Shown: piece by piece, positions 30,801 through 45,800 of the stretch
How the letters are laid out: every line of letters starts with the position of its first letter
Position numbering within the stretch: position 1 is the stretch's first letter
Source of the DNA: Epiperipatus broadwayi
Lineage: Eukaryota; Onychophora; Udeonychophora; Euonychophora; Peripatidae
Assembly: GCA_028023455.1 (NCBI GenBank)
Contig: JAQFVV010006857.1
Coordinates: 124,001 to 188,000 of the forward strand
Direction of reading: 5' to 3'
Length of the DNA stretch: 64,000 bases
The notes under the pieces: model-generated
Database searches by the model: none
What the model saw: the letters and a program-made list of their open reading frames with translations, nothing else
Told to the model about the DNA's origin: nothing
Made by a program: the position numbers and the translations under genes

Positions 30801-33800
30801 TTTTTTTTTTTTTAACTTTTATTTTCTTTATTTTGTTCCCCAACTTCAATAGTTTTGTTGATGTTTAAATTCAGTTCTTCTATCATCAATTTTTTTGAAT
30901 GTTTACTATTCAGCATATATAATAATATTTGATTTATTATCTATCTTTTATTAAAATTGTTTAGTTATTTTATTGAATCATCCACTTCCTATCTAGAATG
31001 TCCTTTTCATACTCATCTCTAGTCACAATCTCCTCACTATTTAAAATTATTATTTAAGGTTTATTTATATTTTTCCCTTTCTTAATTTAAAGCTGATATT
31101 TTTCCTTTCTCTAATCTGTATATAATGACCAATTATAATCAATCATAATTTATTCCTTTATCTTCCAACATGTTAGCTTATTATGGCTTCTTTCCCCCCG
31201 CTAGGCTTGGGAAATACCAAAATATGTATTCATTTTATAATACTAAACTTCAAACAATTAGTGTATTTTTATATAAACATTATATGATTTAGTTGGCAGA
31301 GTATGTAACATCCTTCTAACACAAAATCAAAGTTATCTACAATAAGTTTATAACTGAAGCTATTAAAATATAAATTGCTGACCTAGATTCAAAATCTTTT
31401 AGTAAATTGTACTGAATAAAAAAAACATTAGTTTAGGTAGTATAAAATAAATAAAAGATGATTTTTGAATAAGAGTAATGGAAAAGTGTTTCCTATCAAA
31501 AGAGCAATTAGTCAGAAAATAATCATTTGAGATTGTTTTCATTGCAATCAAGAATTCCATACTTACTCATTGCACACACAAAAATAGGTAAAAGAAATAG
31601 AGAATACTGTCTAATGCAGATGAAATGTGAGCTAAAACTCATGTAATACTTTCTTCACTGGGAAATAAAACTTATTTTTAATAATAAAAATTCTATTTTA
31701 AATCTATATATATAACCATTAGAAATCAGTCAACACTTAGACAATCCCAATATAGATAACAATCAAGAATTTCAAACTATTATCAAGGCAACTTCTTTTT
31801 AGCAATAGAGGTGGAATCCCACCTCTATTAATGGTCCATATATTTATATAGACACTAAAGATTGCAACTTAATCACAGAGATTGTAATTATTGATAGAAA
31901 GAAGTTTAAATAAATCTAAACAGGTAAATATAACCTGTTTTGAATGCAGACTAATAAATAGTCAATTATAACATTACAAATTGCAATTATAATTTTCAAA
32001 CTGCACTCAAAGTATTACTTAAATACTAAATGAAATAATGCTCAAGACTAAATATATATCTATCAATAAAGCAAGTCATATGTGATATTGCTTTTATAAG
32101 CTTGTATTTACGCTCTCTATATTATATATAGATATAATCTTGTAATTGAATATTAATAAATACAGTAACCTAAATATATATAAAGTACAACCTTGAAATT
32201 TTTTTTAGCCATTTAGGAGCACTTTCGACTATCTTCGCAGTCTTTATCAACTAACATTTTCAACCTTCCTACAATTCCATGATTTTTACATTTGCTGCCT
32301 GTCTATTAAGTCATGCTTATATTTATATATTAACATGTTTTCCTTTATTTTCTTTTTATTGTTGTTTTTTTCAATTTGTAACATTTTTACATTACTATAA
32401 TTCAAATTAAAAACATATATACATAATCTATTATAGTCCTAAAAAACCGATGCTAAAACATTATCATTTTCATTACAATTTTGTTTCATTTTTTGAACCC
32501 TTTTTAATAACAGCGAGTGCTCTTTAGTTCTTTTCTCCAATGTACATCTTGATTCTCCTATATATCCATTGCCACACTTACATCTCCATTTATATATGAT
32601 GCAATTTTTATTTAAAAATAAGGTTTTATCTTTTGAATTATTTATTAATTTGCTTAATCCAGGAGGTGCATAAAATGCAATATCATATATATCTTTAAAA
32701 TTTACTTGTTTGTTTGAAATATATGGTATTGATATCTGTATTTTTTTTATTAGTAGTAGAATCAACCTTATTAATATTTTTATTTTTATATTTCCTATTA
32801 AAATGGTTAATAGTATTATATATAAGATGATAATCAAATCCAACATTTAACATTTCATTCGAATACATTTCAATATTTTTGCCTTTATCCGATGAAAACT
32901 TACAAAGATTGTTATTTCTAAATAAAAAAGACTTCAAACCTGTTGTTTTATGTGACACTGGCACCCTTGACTTATATGGAATGTAATCACTTTTTGCTAT
33001 TGGTTTTAAAGTTGTACTTTATACATATTTAGGTTACTATATTTATTAATATTCAATTATAATATTATATACATAACTTCAAAGAAATACAGGCATCGAA
33101 TAAGAATATTATTACATATATATATATATGAAAAGATCTAATGATTTAGTGCATATATCTGTCATGTACTCAACCTAGATTTGAATATTGATGAAACTTA
33201 ACAATAAATTGATGTCTAATTATTCTTAATTAGAAAACAAAATAAGGAAAGAAACAACTACAACTTTGCTGTTTTTCTATCTTCCATGCATCTTGATAAT
33301 ACGTAACTTAATAAAGTTTATGATGCAGCTCTAAAATTGAGATATTAGAATAAATTAAAAAAATGATAAGCAATGTCAAACTACTATCAATGATGAAGAG
33401 GTTTTATCAATACCATTTGATTGTAGTATTTTACTGCTTAGCTAATTGAACCTGTTTTCTGGCAGAGAATCAAACACATGTACACCTGATTTTTATTTTA
33501 TGTATATATAGGAGTGAAACATTCATTGTATATATATATTTTAAGAATGACATCTTAAATGAGATCATATGTCTATCATACTATCAAATTAAAAATATCT
33601 AACAACTACTAATCAGTTTTCCAAAAAAGTCAGTGATAATATTTAAAATGGCAATTAAACTGTCATGCTAGCAAAGATAATAATATCTTTCAGAGAAGAG
33701 AAAGCCTAATTAAAATAAATATACTTACAACTGATATAAAATAGTAGTTTTTCCCGCATTATCTAAGCCAACAATAATCACTTTGTGTTCTAAAATAAAT

Positions 33801-36800
33801 AAATAAAAATTGAGATGAAGACATAATATTCGCATATAAATTATATATATTGTATATAATTTTTTTTTTTTTTTTGTAAAAAAAAGTTTATTAATTCTTA
33901 AAATATAAACTAATATTTACAAATGAATAATTTTTTTTTTTTTATTGTTCTAAAGTTATAAATTTTTTTAGTAAAAAAAAAATTATTAGCACTTAAAACA
34001 TAAACTAATATTTACACTTGAAAGTCTTTTAAAATTCATCTTAGAGTTGAAATAAACAAAATTACTATTATTACAGTATTAAACATTGTAGCTAAAAAAA
34101 ATTCCTATATCTGTTTATGGAAATAATTAACAACTTAAAAAAAGTGGTCAACAAAACAAAATATTTACAAATTTCTTTGAGTAAACTCTTTTAAAAATAT
34201 TTCCTACAGAATATTAATAATTACTTATTTCTTATATGTGTGATAATCAATTTAAGACCATTAGATATTATCTTAATGAGTATCTCCCTCCAACCATGTT
34301 TTAATGAGAATGGAATACTCATCAAGGCCCAATATGACATTATCATGAGAGAGAAAATTACATTTGCATCTGGAGTTGTGATAAAACCACCTGGATAACC
34401 TTTAATGTCTAGCAATGCAACCATGGATATTATTATTTTTATCAATCTTTCTTGACCAAGGACATAATTGTTACTCAGTTCACAAACAGCTTTATAATAG
34501 CCAGTTTGATAAGTATTCTAAATAATATAATCATTCTTTAGAACATTTGATTCCAAAAATATCTAGACTGATTGTTTGCACTTAATTTTGTATAACTAAT
34601 ATAAAAATATATATAAATTCTATGAGAAATGCCTTCAATTATCTTATTTTGTAACTTTGTACAAAAAGTTTGAATTTCAATCATAAAATAGTAAACATTA
34701 TATAAGAATAAAAAACATTCCATCTTAGTCAGACAAAAGATAATGAGAGGCATATATATTGTTATGGTATAAATGGAACAAATGGGATATTTATTTTTAT
34801 ATGCCTCACAAATTGAGTATAACAAAATTTATAACAATAAAAATAAGCTAGCTGAAATTAATAGAGCTACAGAAATTGAGCAAGCCAAGTCTGTAATGGA
34901 ATAAATTTAGGCAATGACTTTATTTAAGCTCTGCTGATAAAGTAATCCAAAAGTCTATTTTAGAATAAAGTTTAATATTTATTAATAATATTTATATATT
35001 AAACAAATATCACCCGACTGGACACCAAAATTGTAATACACAAAATAAATAATATACTTGAAAATTCACAACATATATTAGATAATAATTTATATCTGGA
35101 TTAATTTACAAAATAACCCTTTTATATTATTATGTACTAAAATTTATAATAGTATTACAGAATGAATAAAATTACTTAAGCTTGATAATCATATAAAAAG
35201 TTTGTACAATAATTGATCGACTAGCTCTTATGTTTGAATAATACCAACTGACGTCTATAAAAACCTTAGATTCACCTTTGATAATTACTGAATCCTAATA
35301 AAGAAATAAAATCTATATTATTTTCTTAATTAAATTTTAAATATAAGATTGCATAGTGACTTTAAATTATTATTGCTATGTCATATACCTATAAATTAAA
35401 ATAAAACTATTAACTCAAATTTAATAAATAATAATTTTATTTACAAAATAAATAATAAGTCATTAATTAATATGTTTTAAATGTTTAAAATAATTTATTA
35501 TAAAATGTTCTACTTAATTATACTATGATGTTAAGACATTAATTATACTATGATGTTAAGACATTACGCATTTTCACAATGAAGGAAATATTTATTTGCT
35601 TTCAATAAACAATAAATAAATATATTAAATAAACAAAAGAAAATGTTAATCTGTTTTAGTTGGCATAGTCATTAAGTAAAGTTTAAGCCAAAAAACATTA
35701 CATGTGGCAATATGTATAGTGAGTTTTGCCTGTTTTAAATAAAGTTTACTGTAATTGTTAAATTTTGATTTAGTCATTAAAATTTTCTTTCTGGTTATTT
35801 ATTTATATATCAATATGCACACATATATAAATTAAATGACTTTAAAATAATAATAATACAAATAACAATTATATAAATAAAATATACAACCTGCTTTATT
35901 AAATGGGATAAGATACTGATTAATGTTTATATACAGGCACATACACAAACAATGACAATCCTTAAGTTTATTGGGTTCATGTGAATAAAATCCATGAAAT
36001 GATAATTTTCAAAGATACAACAATTCCCAAAGGTTTGTTTCCTTTTTTAAATATCTGAAGTTTGTTTAACAAATGGTCATTGGTGTGTTATAGCAATATT
36101 CACATTTTAGTTAATGTTGAGTAACAAATATTATTTTATCCTTTTTTAAAATGATTAATGGTTATTTATCAAATTCCAAATTATTATCTATTTGTTATAA
36201 TCCTTTGGGAAATGATTTACTGGCACATTGACACATATATATTAATGTAAAACTATCAGCATTTTATAAACTTTTCCAGAATGCACTTTAATTAAAATAA
36301 ATTAATTTTTTTTAGTTGTTAAAACAGGTCATCTCTCAAAAGACAAGTTGTCCTTTGGAGTAAAATGTTATTCACTGCTTAGCTTTCCATTGTGTCATTT
36401 ACATAAAAAAAATTTTTTAAAAGTATATTACGTTTTTTAAATTTACTGCAAAAAAAATGCAGCACACAACTAAAGTGATAGAGATATACAAAGAGTGCCT
36501 GAACTTAAAATCATGGGCTTATATCATTTGTCTATTGATGTAACATTTACATCATTGACCTAGAAAAGTAGCTAATTTATCCCCCTTTTATTTCACTTAG
36601 GGACTGTTCCTCTTTATTTAGAAATCACTCAAATACATAGCATTCCTGACAATATGTTTTTTTTTTTAAATTAAAAATAAAATAAAGTAAAATAATAGCA
36701 CAATAATTTTACCATTTCTTGAAAATAAAAATACAATGGTTTAACATCTTTACATTTATGTATGTAATTTTCAATTTACAATAATTCAAATATGCATGCA

Positions 36801-39800
36801 CATAAATTCATACACATATATAATAATGTTCTTTTTCATGAGCAAAAGATAATTGTAAAATCTATCAAAATATACATTTTTAAAAAATTTATATTTTATA
36901 GTAAGATATTAAGTTTAATGCAGTAAATTACTTATTGTATTGCTTAAAACATAAAAAAAATAAATCATGAATATTGTTAAGTATTCGAGTTTATTTACAA
37001 TAATTCCAAAATTAGGATAAACAGTTGATAATATATAGTCATAATAATTTTTTTTTAAATATGAAAATGCCTATTTTAAATCTAAGCTAAGATGGTACAA
37101 TACATAAAAGGAGAGTGAATAATGAACAAATAAATATGTGATTTATGGATCTTTAACTTTCGAATCCGATACTCTATCACTACACTAAACCATAGAGGGC
37201 ATTTTATTACTAAAAGCATTTAAGTTCTTAAAAATTCCACGAAGCATTTCTTCGTCATTGGACAAAGTAAATAACCAGCATATGAACTTGTAAAGCAGTT
37301 TAATACATCTAATTTAGAGCTACTTAGAAAAGTTACTTTCAGTAATGAATATTAATATATGTTGCTTGTAGGAAATGGTACAATATATAAGAGGAGAGTG
37401 AATAATGAACAAATAAATTTGTGATTTATGAATCTTTAACTTACAAACTCAATACTCTATCACTGCATTAAACCATACAGGGCATTTTATTACTAAAAGC
37501 ACTTAAGTTCTTAAAAACTTCATGAAGCATTTCTTCATCATCGGACAAAATAAATGATCAAGCATATGAATCCATAAAGCAATTCAATACATCCAATACA
37601 TAACTACTTAGAAAAAAACTTACTCTCAATAATGAAATGTATGTTTCTTATAGGAATTACAAAAATCTTAATTTTCATTATTAGTTGTAGGTGAAGTTTA
37701 GTCACTATTTTTAATGATGGTTTAAAAAAGACCTCCTAAAAGCCAGTACTTTTATTTAAACTTTGTTAATATTCAAATAAATTTTGGCTATTAATCATCA
37801 ACAGATACTGAAGTCTTATTTTTCATTAAAGGCGTGTTAAAAAATTTATTTTATGCTGATCTAAAAAACTTTCTAATTTCATTATGCTTATACCTTAGTC
37901 CATTAATTGTCAACTTTTCTTACAATATCCAATCAGTCTCAACTTTGTTTATTTTATATCTTTACAACAATATAAGATTACCTTAGATCTGAATCCATTC
38001 ATAGTTTATTCTGCCTTATTATTCTGATATATTCCTTTTTCATATTCTTTTATGCCACATAAATTTTTTATTCCATTTCACAATTCAAAACTATTTACAA
38101 CTATTTGACAATAAAATGCAAAATATATCGTTTAAATTTTTTTGAGAAAAGCTTGTAACTCCCATAACTTTAAATAATTTATTTTATTTTGCAAGAAGTA
38201 CACCTATGATGATTCATAGATAAAAAGCCATCATTCCCAATCATTGTTTTGCTACAATATCCAGTCTATGAATATAATATGAGAAGATTCTCAAAATAAT
38301 AATATTTTCAAAAAATAGATTTATTTAATATAAGGACTAATGCATTAACTTTAAATGAAAGCACAAGGCATCCGTAAATAAATGAATTCAAGCAATACAG
38401 TTTATGATCAAACTAAATACTCTTATTATTTTTTAAATAAATTAATTTATGAATGCCCCATGCTTTTATTTAAAATTACATACAACTAAAATTGTGTTTC
38501 AAAAATATATATATATATTGCTTTTTAGTGCTTTAGTCATCAGATTAAAAAAAAGAATTTAAATATATATATATATAATTTTTATTTTTTAATGTTTGAG
38601 TATTTTGTGACTTTTTAATGATAAGCTATCCTATATTACTTCGATTTTTCCAAATTATTTAACATAACATTTAATTCTAAAAAAAAAAAAAACAACAACA
38701 CAAGAATGTAAAAAATGTCTGATATTAGTAATTTTAAAATAGGTTTAATTATAAATATGCGACTTTTTTCGCATGCGTTAGTGAAGCTATAATTATACTT
38801 AAAATAATGTTTAATAGGTCTGCTTAGCGCTTTCAAGATTTAATGTTCGAATCTCATACTCATAGCTTTGTGAATGAAGTTTGTTGTGATTTATTGTACA
38901 CATATGCAAATGAGTTTGAATATTTAATTAGTTAATCCATTGTTTAGAGAGAGCAAAGTATGCCTCTCTTCTATTAATGGTACTGAGATCATTTGCTATG
39001 TAAAAAGCTTCTTTAACTTTTCTTTTGGCGTCACTCTTCTCTGTACAAATTATTTGGGCAGAACTAGGTTCGAATACATGGCTTGTAGCTGCTTGGTGAT
39101 CCCAGAATACTGATGTTCCTTCATTTTTATTTTTAACCCTGTTGTATGCATACCTGTGTTGGTAAATTCTTGTATTAAGGTTAGCCAGAGTCTCACTGTA
39201 GTAAGATGCCTGGCAGCCTAATTGAGGGCATGCCATTTTATAGAGCACATGAGGGCTTGATCTTTTTCTATTGTATCTTTGGAATTATTTATTAGTCGGT
39301 TAGTATTGGGAGGTGTTCTGAAGCTAAATTTGAAATTGTTAGGCAACTTTTTGCAATATTTGAGGTTACATCAAATATAAAAGGAATTGATAGGTATTTC
39401 ATATTGTCTTTAGGGAATTTATTTCTGAGTTTTCTATAAAATGTTTTTATTCTCTGATTGATCATATTGGGTTTAAAGCCTATGTTAGTCATTTCCTTTA
39501 TATATTTGTAGATGTTGTTTTTCCTATCCGCTATATATTTACATAAATGATGATTTCTGAATAGGAAAGCATTCATACCTGACCATTTATATATGTTGGG
39601 GGTGTTAGACTTTAGACTTGTATAACCTCTTATGTGCAGTGGTTTAACCATCATTTTATAATCTAGGTATGTGTTCTCTCTTTTTATTAACAAGTCTAGA
39701 TATTTTATTTCTTGTTCCTTGTTTTCATCAGTTCTATTGAGGGTTAATTCTGAGATGGCTTGAAATTCATTTTGTATGTTGATAGTGGTGGAAGGTTTTG

Positions 39801-42800
39801 CTGCAATAAAAATGTCGTCAACATATCGAGTGTATATGAGAGTTGGATCTGTTGTGAAATGTTTTGGAAATATTTGGCTCTCATAATGGTTTATGATGAT
39901 ACTAGCAATAATTCCACTCATTGGCAGTCCCATTGGCCAACCATCATTCATAAGATACCATTTGTTTTCAAATTTAGCCAATATGTTGTTATCCAGCCAC
40001 TTCAAGAATTCTATTATAAAATCAATTCGTTTTATTGGATAATTTTTCTTATTTAATTCATCTTTGATGATGATAATATTTTTGTTTTTAATAAGGCAAC
40101 GATTTAAAAACAAAAGTTTTAACATATACAACCCAAAGGGAAATTAAGATTTCATCATCCATTTCTTTTTTCTTTCTATTTTAATTAATTGTAAATGCTC
40201 TTAAAATTTCTTCAAATTAAATGAAAACAATTGCTTAAAAAATATCATGCCATCTATTGCACATGACTCAAAACTTACCAAACCAATTTGAATGTGATTT
40301 GAAATGTGTTCGCCAACACTGTTAGCAGGACAAACTTAAAATATTACATCGTTATATTATATTGTCATCAAAATTGAACATGTATAAAATTTAAAATAAA
40401 TCTGCTTGGTAGAAGTAAATTAAAAATTGTTTATAAGATTTGATCCCAATAAATATAAGTCTCAAGTTAAATAAAAGCATTCTTAAAAAAAGGATGATGG
40501 AGAACCAGTGACAATTATAAATATAATAATTTACATTTTTTTAAAATTCATTATCCTTAAATAATACAGATTTGTTAAAAATTAACAATAATATTGCAGT
40601 CTCTTAAAATATTTCTTAGTGTGATAGATGCAAAAACTTTGCTTAGAAAAAGATTATAAATAAAGTATGTAAATTGATATAAATTTATTGTTATTTTTAC
40701 AAACATACTTTGTTTTTATTTGAATAAAAAGTTTATGAAAAATGAAAGTCAAAAACAAACAGTGTTTGTTAAACAAGGTTCAATGATTTAAAAAGAATTG
40801 TGGATGAAAAATTAACATTCAAATAGTTAAGGAGGAATGAATAATTCTATGAAATTATAAAGCTAATGAATATTTAGAGAACTTTTCTAATATCTAGTAC
40901 TAATAGCAAATGGATTTTGAGTTAAATGAATTTGATCGAAATGAAATTGAGAAACAACTTAGAAAACATAATTTGTATATACTGAGAATTAAAAGTTGTT
41001 AATTAAGTTTATTATTAAAGACAGAAAACAAATACTTTATGTGGTATGGTTAGTACAGTATTTCTTAAAAAATAAAACATTATTTACCTCCGTTTTACTT
41101 TAATAAATATGCATTTATTTTTATATAGTGTTATGTCTACAACTATATTACATTCAAATATCAGCCTTTCAAGCCAATTGTGCATGCGCTTTGCGAGTGT
41201 TAATAATAAATGAATACTTTCCTTTAAACCACTAAACATCACATGACCACTATCTCATACTAGCACAATAATTGTTCATGTGATGTTTAGTGGTTTAACA
41301 CTAATCCTGCCTAATAGGATAGTGGTGGCTATGGTTGTTAAAGAGCCAAAGACACCAAAATGTATGGGTACTGAATTGAGTTCAGACCCATATGACTATA
41401 TAAGTTATTGAGCTTGGATTGAAAATATTAATAGTGTTTTCAATTTCATTCTCATAGTTTTGTAGTTAAATAGAGTTAACCTTTTTTTTTACTTTTTTTT
41501 TTTTAAAACCCCACACACCCCCTCAAGGTGGGTGCTGGAGGGTTGCATTAGATCCTAAGATCTAGGTGCAGTGCTCTCAGATCCAAGGCTCCTCACTGAT
41601 GAAGGCCACAAGCCAGAAACTAGTCTGGGGATATTGGATGAGTAGGCACTAGATAGGGATTTTATGCACAAGCCTTCTGGCATCTATTGATTACTCTGGC
41701 TTGCACTGAGTGGCAATACTATATGGAGAGTTTTGCTTGTTTTAATAACAGTTATAAGCAAGCATAAAAAATGGGCAGCATGTGATGTTTATTGGCTTAA
41801 AACCAATCCTGCCTAATAGGATAGTGGTGGCTATGGTTATTAACGAATCAAAGTTAACAAAATGTATAGGTACTGAACTGAGTTCAGACCTATATGACTA
41901 TAATCTAATGAGCTTGGATTGAAAATATTGTATTTTGAATTTAAGAAACATAGTTTTATAGTTAAGTAGAGATAAAAGGTAGCTGCTGGAGGGTTGCATT
42001 AGATCCTAAAATCTAGATGCAGTGCTCTCAAATCCAATGCTTCTTACTGACGAAGGCCACAAGCCAGAAACTAGTCTGGGAATATTGGATGAGTAGGCAC
42101 TAGATAGGGATTTTATGCACAAGCCTTCTGGCATCTATTGATTACTCTGGCTTGCACTGAGTGGCAATACTGTATGAAAAGTTTTGCCTATTTTAATTTT
42201 TATACTTAGCAAGTAAATTAGCAGATTCTTCAATAAGATGAATCAGCTTATTACGTAATCATTTTAACTATAATAATCAAAAAGTTAATTGCTCAGGAGA
42301 TCATGTAATGTTTGCACACAAAAGTGATAAATTGAGCTTTGATCCAGAAACTATTAACTTTTGAGTCTGAATTAAACTTAGAATATACCATGTCTATAAA
42401 AGTTTATATCTATTTTTGAATATCACCTGAAATGCAAGACACTGTTATTGCAGATTAATTAAATAAATAAAAATAAATATCTCTTTCACTAGTTTCTTTT
42501 CATTTCCATACGAATATATAATTTATATTTTATAAATCTCTAACATGCTAATAGAGTAGTTAAGTAGTAGTATATCTTGAGCAATGTTATTTGATGAAAA
42601 TAACAATCATTTCATATAGGCACTACTGAGATCTCTACTTTCAATTTAGATTTACTTTTTGAAGATTCTGTTAATTTAACTTCCTTTTGTACTTCTTTTA
42701 TTGTATGCATAATTAATATAAACAATCTCAGTTTTGCATTAACAGTGCTATGAAAACAATAAAATGTAAATTACAATCATCAGATAATCTTTGAATATAT

Positions 42801-45800
42801 TTATAAAACACTTCATTTTTTTTATGAAAGCCACTTCAAGTTATACTAATTTATAGATTGTATTCAGCTGAAAATTTAAATAAGATCAGGGTAATTGTGC
42901 TTTGAATTCTTACACAAAGCTAAGTGAATGCTTATCCAGTAATGGTTCAATGCGATTTGTCTTGGTTTAAATGTTATTGATTTTCAAATCACTTATAGCT
43001 TCCTGATCAAATCAGCTAAAAAATCCTTTTTTATTTTCACTCAGCAACACGATTCTCATAAATTTTCAGTGCCAAAATGATATTTCTAATCAATAATGCA
43101 AAATTATAAAAAAAAGTCAAAAATTGGTTTTTACATCAAACATTCTAAAACATTTTTCTTCAAAAATTAAATTGAAAAGATTAATTTACTGGATAAAACT
43201 CGCTATGTTTAATTATATTTTGGTCTCCAGAAAATATTTAGCTCTTATAAAATAGTCATAAAATAAATAGAAAGTTATTGATGTTTAAAAATATACCAAA
43301 AATAACTGATCATTCATGCTTGTATGAAAAATTACAATATTAAAAATAACATCAGGACTTAATGGAAATTTAATCATTATATAAATAAGACAAAATTCTG
43401 AGTTGCATAGGAATAAAACCAAAAGTTCAAGTATATTTTCAATTACTAATTAATAATTATAATTTTAACATTAAGGAAATAATTTTTTCAGCTCATTAAA
43501 TTGAGATATACCATAAAAGTAATAATGAAAGAGAGCCAATTAATATTACAATATATATATATATAACAATATGACTAGCAGTAAAAATAATTTATAGAAA
43601 ACATTCATTAACTAAAATAAAGTTGAGATAATCTTGAACTGCATGATAGATATTAACTAGGTATATCAAAAAGGAGTATAAATAAATAAACAAACAAATT
43701 AATCTACACTACTAAAATAAAAATAGTTGTTTAAAAGGATCTTAAATAAGAGGTGCATAATGAATTTCTACAGAAAAAAAAAAAAGGCCTTAGAAATCAT
43801 AAGCAATGTTTATAAATGAATTATGATTAAGAGCAGTACAATCAAATATGGACATGAATAATGCAAATAATAAATAAATTAATGTAGACAAAAAGTTTGT
43901 ATACTTGGGGAGATGATATCTCAATAATTAAGAATATGCTAGAAATAAATGCTGATATAAAAGCTTTTCTTAAATGACAATATAAATGCAATGGCGAATT
44001 TACAATAAAAAGAAGCTTAACATTAGATTAAAAAATATATGAAAAGATTAAGATCAACTATTCTTTATAAGGCTGTATATGCCAGATGACATTTGTAACA
44101 AAAAATTGATTTTGATAATAGGTTCTTTTAACTTAATTATTTATTTGATATAATAATCAAATATTAAATTATAAATGGTTATAGATACGGACTTGTGTAT
44201 GTATACTGGATACAAAAAATCAAATCAATAAATTATTTTAAATATATTAAGTAAACAGAAGAAGAAAAATGTTACCAATTTAATCAAACTTTATCTACTG
44301 CTTAAAAAATAAAAATATTAATGCCATCATAATCAATATTAAAAGGATAAATTAAACAACTTCACAGATAGCAAAAATATATGACAAAAAATTCTGATAA
44401 TTATATATCGGGTTACGTTAAGAGTAGGACACAACATCATTAAACAAAACACAATAAGACTTAAAATAAGTAAGCACATATAAAAACAAATATTGAGCTT
44501 GAATTATCTTTCAACAATTATTATCATGGTTTACAATGAATTGAAGATAACACTAATTTTTTTTTTTTAATTTTATAAACATAATTTTTTAATAGCATAA
44601 AGGAAATTCACAATATTAAAAATAATCAAAAACACATGTAAAAGTTAACATATCAAAATATTAATGATACATTATTTCAGTCTTAAAACAATTGCTTTTT
44701 TCACATTAAACATGTCTTTTCAGATATTAAAATGAATTACTTAAATGGTTAGTCATGTATCCAATATATATATATAATGAAATCTCATTAATTAGGTGAA
44801 TAACAAGATTTGTAATTTTAAATGTAAATTTCAAAAATCACATTAAAATTTCAACATATATTGCTATAATTAAAAGTCCATAGAAATGCTGAAGATGGCA
44901 GATATAAATATACATATAGTGCTGAAGATGGCGAATATGAATACACATGTAGTTATTCATAATTACTTTCAATCTCATTTTCATTCATTTCTGATAGCTT
45001 TTATATCTTTGGTTACTCTCATAGTTATTGTTCTAAATCTTTTATAAAACCTGCACTTAAAAGCAAATGTTCTAATCATTCTTAATATTAGCATTTTAAC
45101 ATATATCTTGCTTACAAATTTTGTTCTCCCTTCATTACTTTTTGTTATTTATAAATGAATTTATTTCCTTCCCTAGCTATCTCTTGCTCTTAAATAATAT
45201 TCACTTCTTTAAAAATAACAATTCTTCCTTGGGTGAGTTACTCTCAGTAAAAAATGATATCAAAAGATGAAAAGATTGAGATTAGAGGACCATTGTGATA
45301 CAAGAAGCTTGTAGTATTGCTCTAATGTTTTCTCCTTTTTTCTTGGCAAACTTAGGTTTAGAATTCTGACAGAAATAAACCTATATAAAAATAATCAGGC
45401 CTTTCATTTGCATCTTGTAAGATTTTCTTTGACATGGTCTCTGCCCACTTTCCTTTTATAGCAACATCAAGACATTTTATAATTTTATCAGCAATAAGTC
45501 TCTATATAATTAAAAATTATATCAAATTAATTTATTTATTATAAAAAACATTATTAGCAAATGTGAAACTTTTAGTTAATATATTTAAAATACAATGTAT
45601 GTGGAATTTTTTTTTATCATTTTTTGAAGGACAGATATTACAGTGGAGTTCTTTTCATGGAAATTCATTATCTATTTTTAAATTTTTCTTCTGCTTTGTA
45701 TATCTTTGTATTCTGTTATTTTCTTAACTCAATTTTATAAAGTTTTTTTTTCCTTTTTGCATTGCTATTTGGGCATTACCATTTAGATATCTATATGATG

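Larger units (their letters stand above)
20881..33728 (-). other. ARL5 intron 2
   Basis: This intron of about 12.8 kb contains the LTR-like element (22.3-24.5 kb), two inverted-repeat elements (26.0 and 26.9-28.0 kb) and a PLE fragment (32.2-33.0 kb). Stretches 20.9-22.2, 24.5-26.0 and 28.0-30.0 kb show no gene or clear repeat that I can support. Confidence 0.85.

Noticed and set aside
39760-40056. Plus-strand ORF of 98 codons
   Set aside because: It is the shadow of the Penelope-like RT on the other strand.
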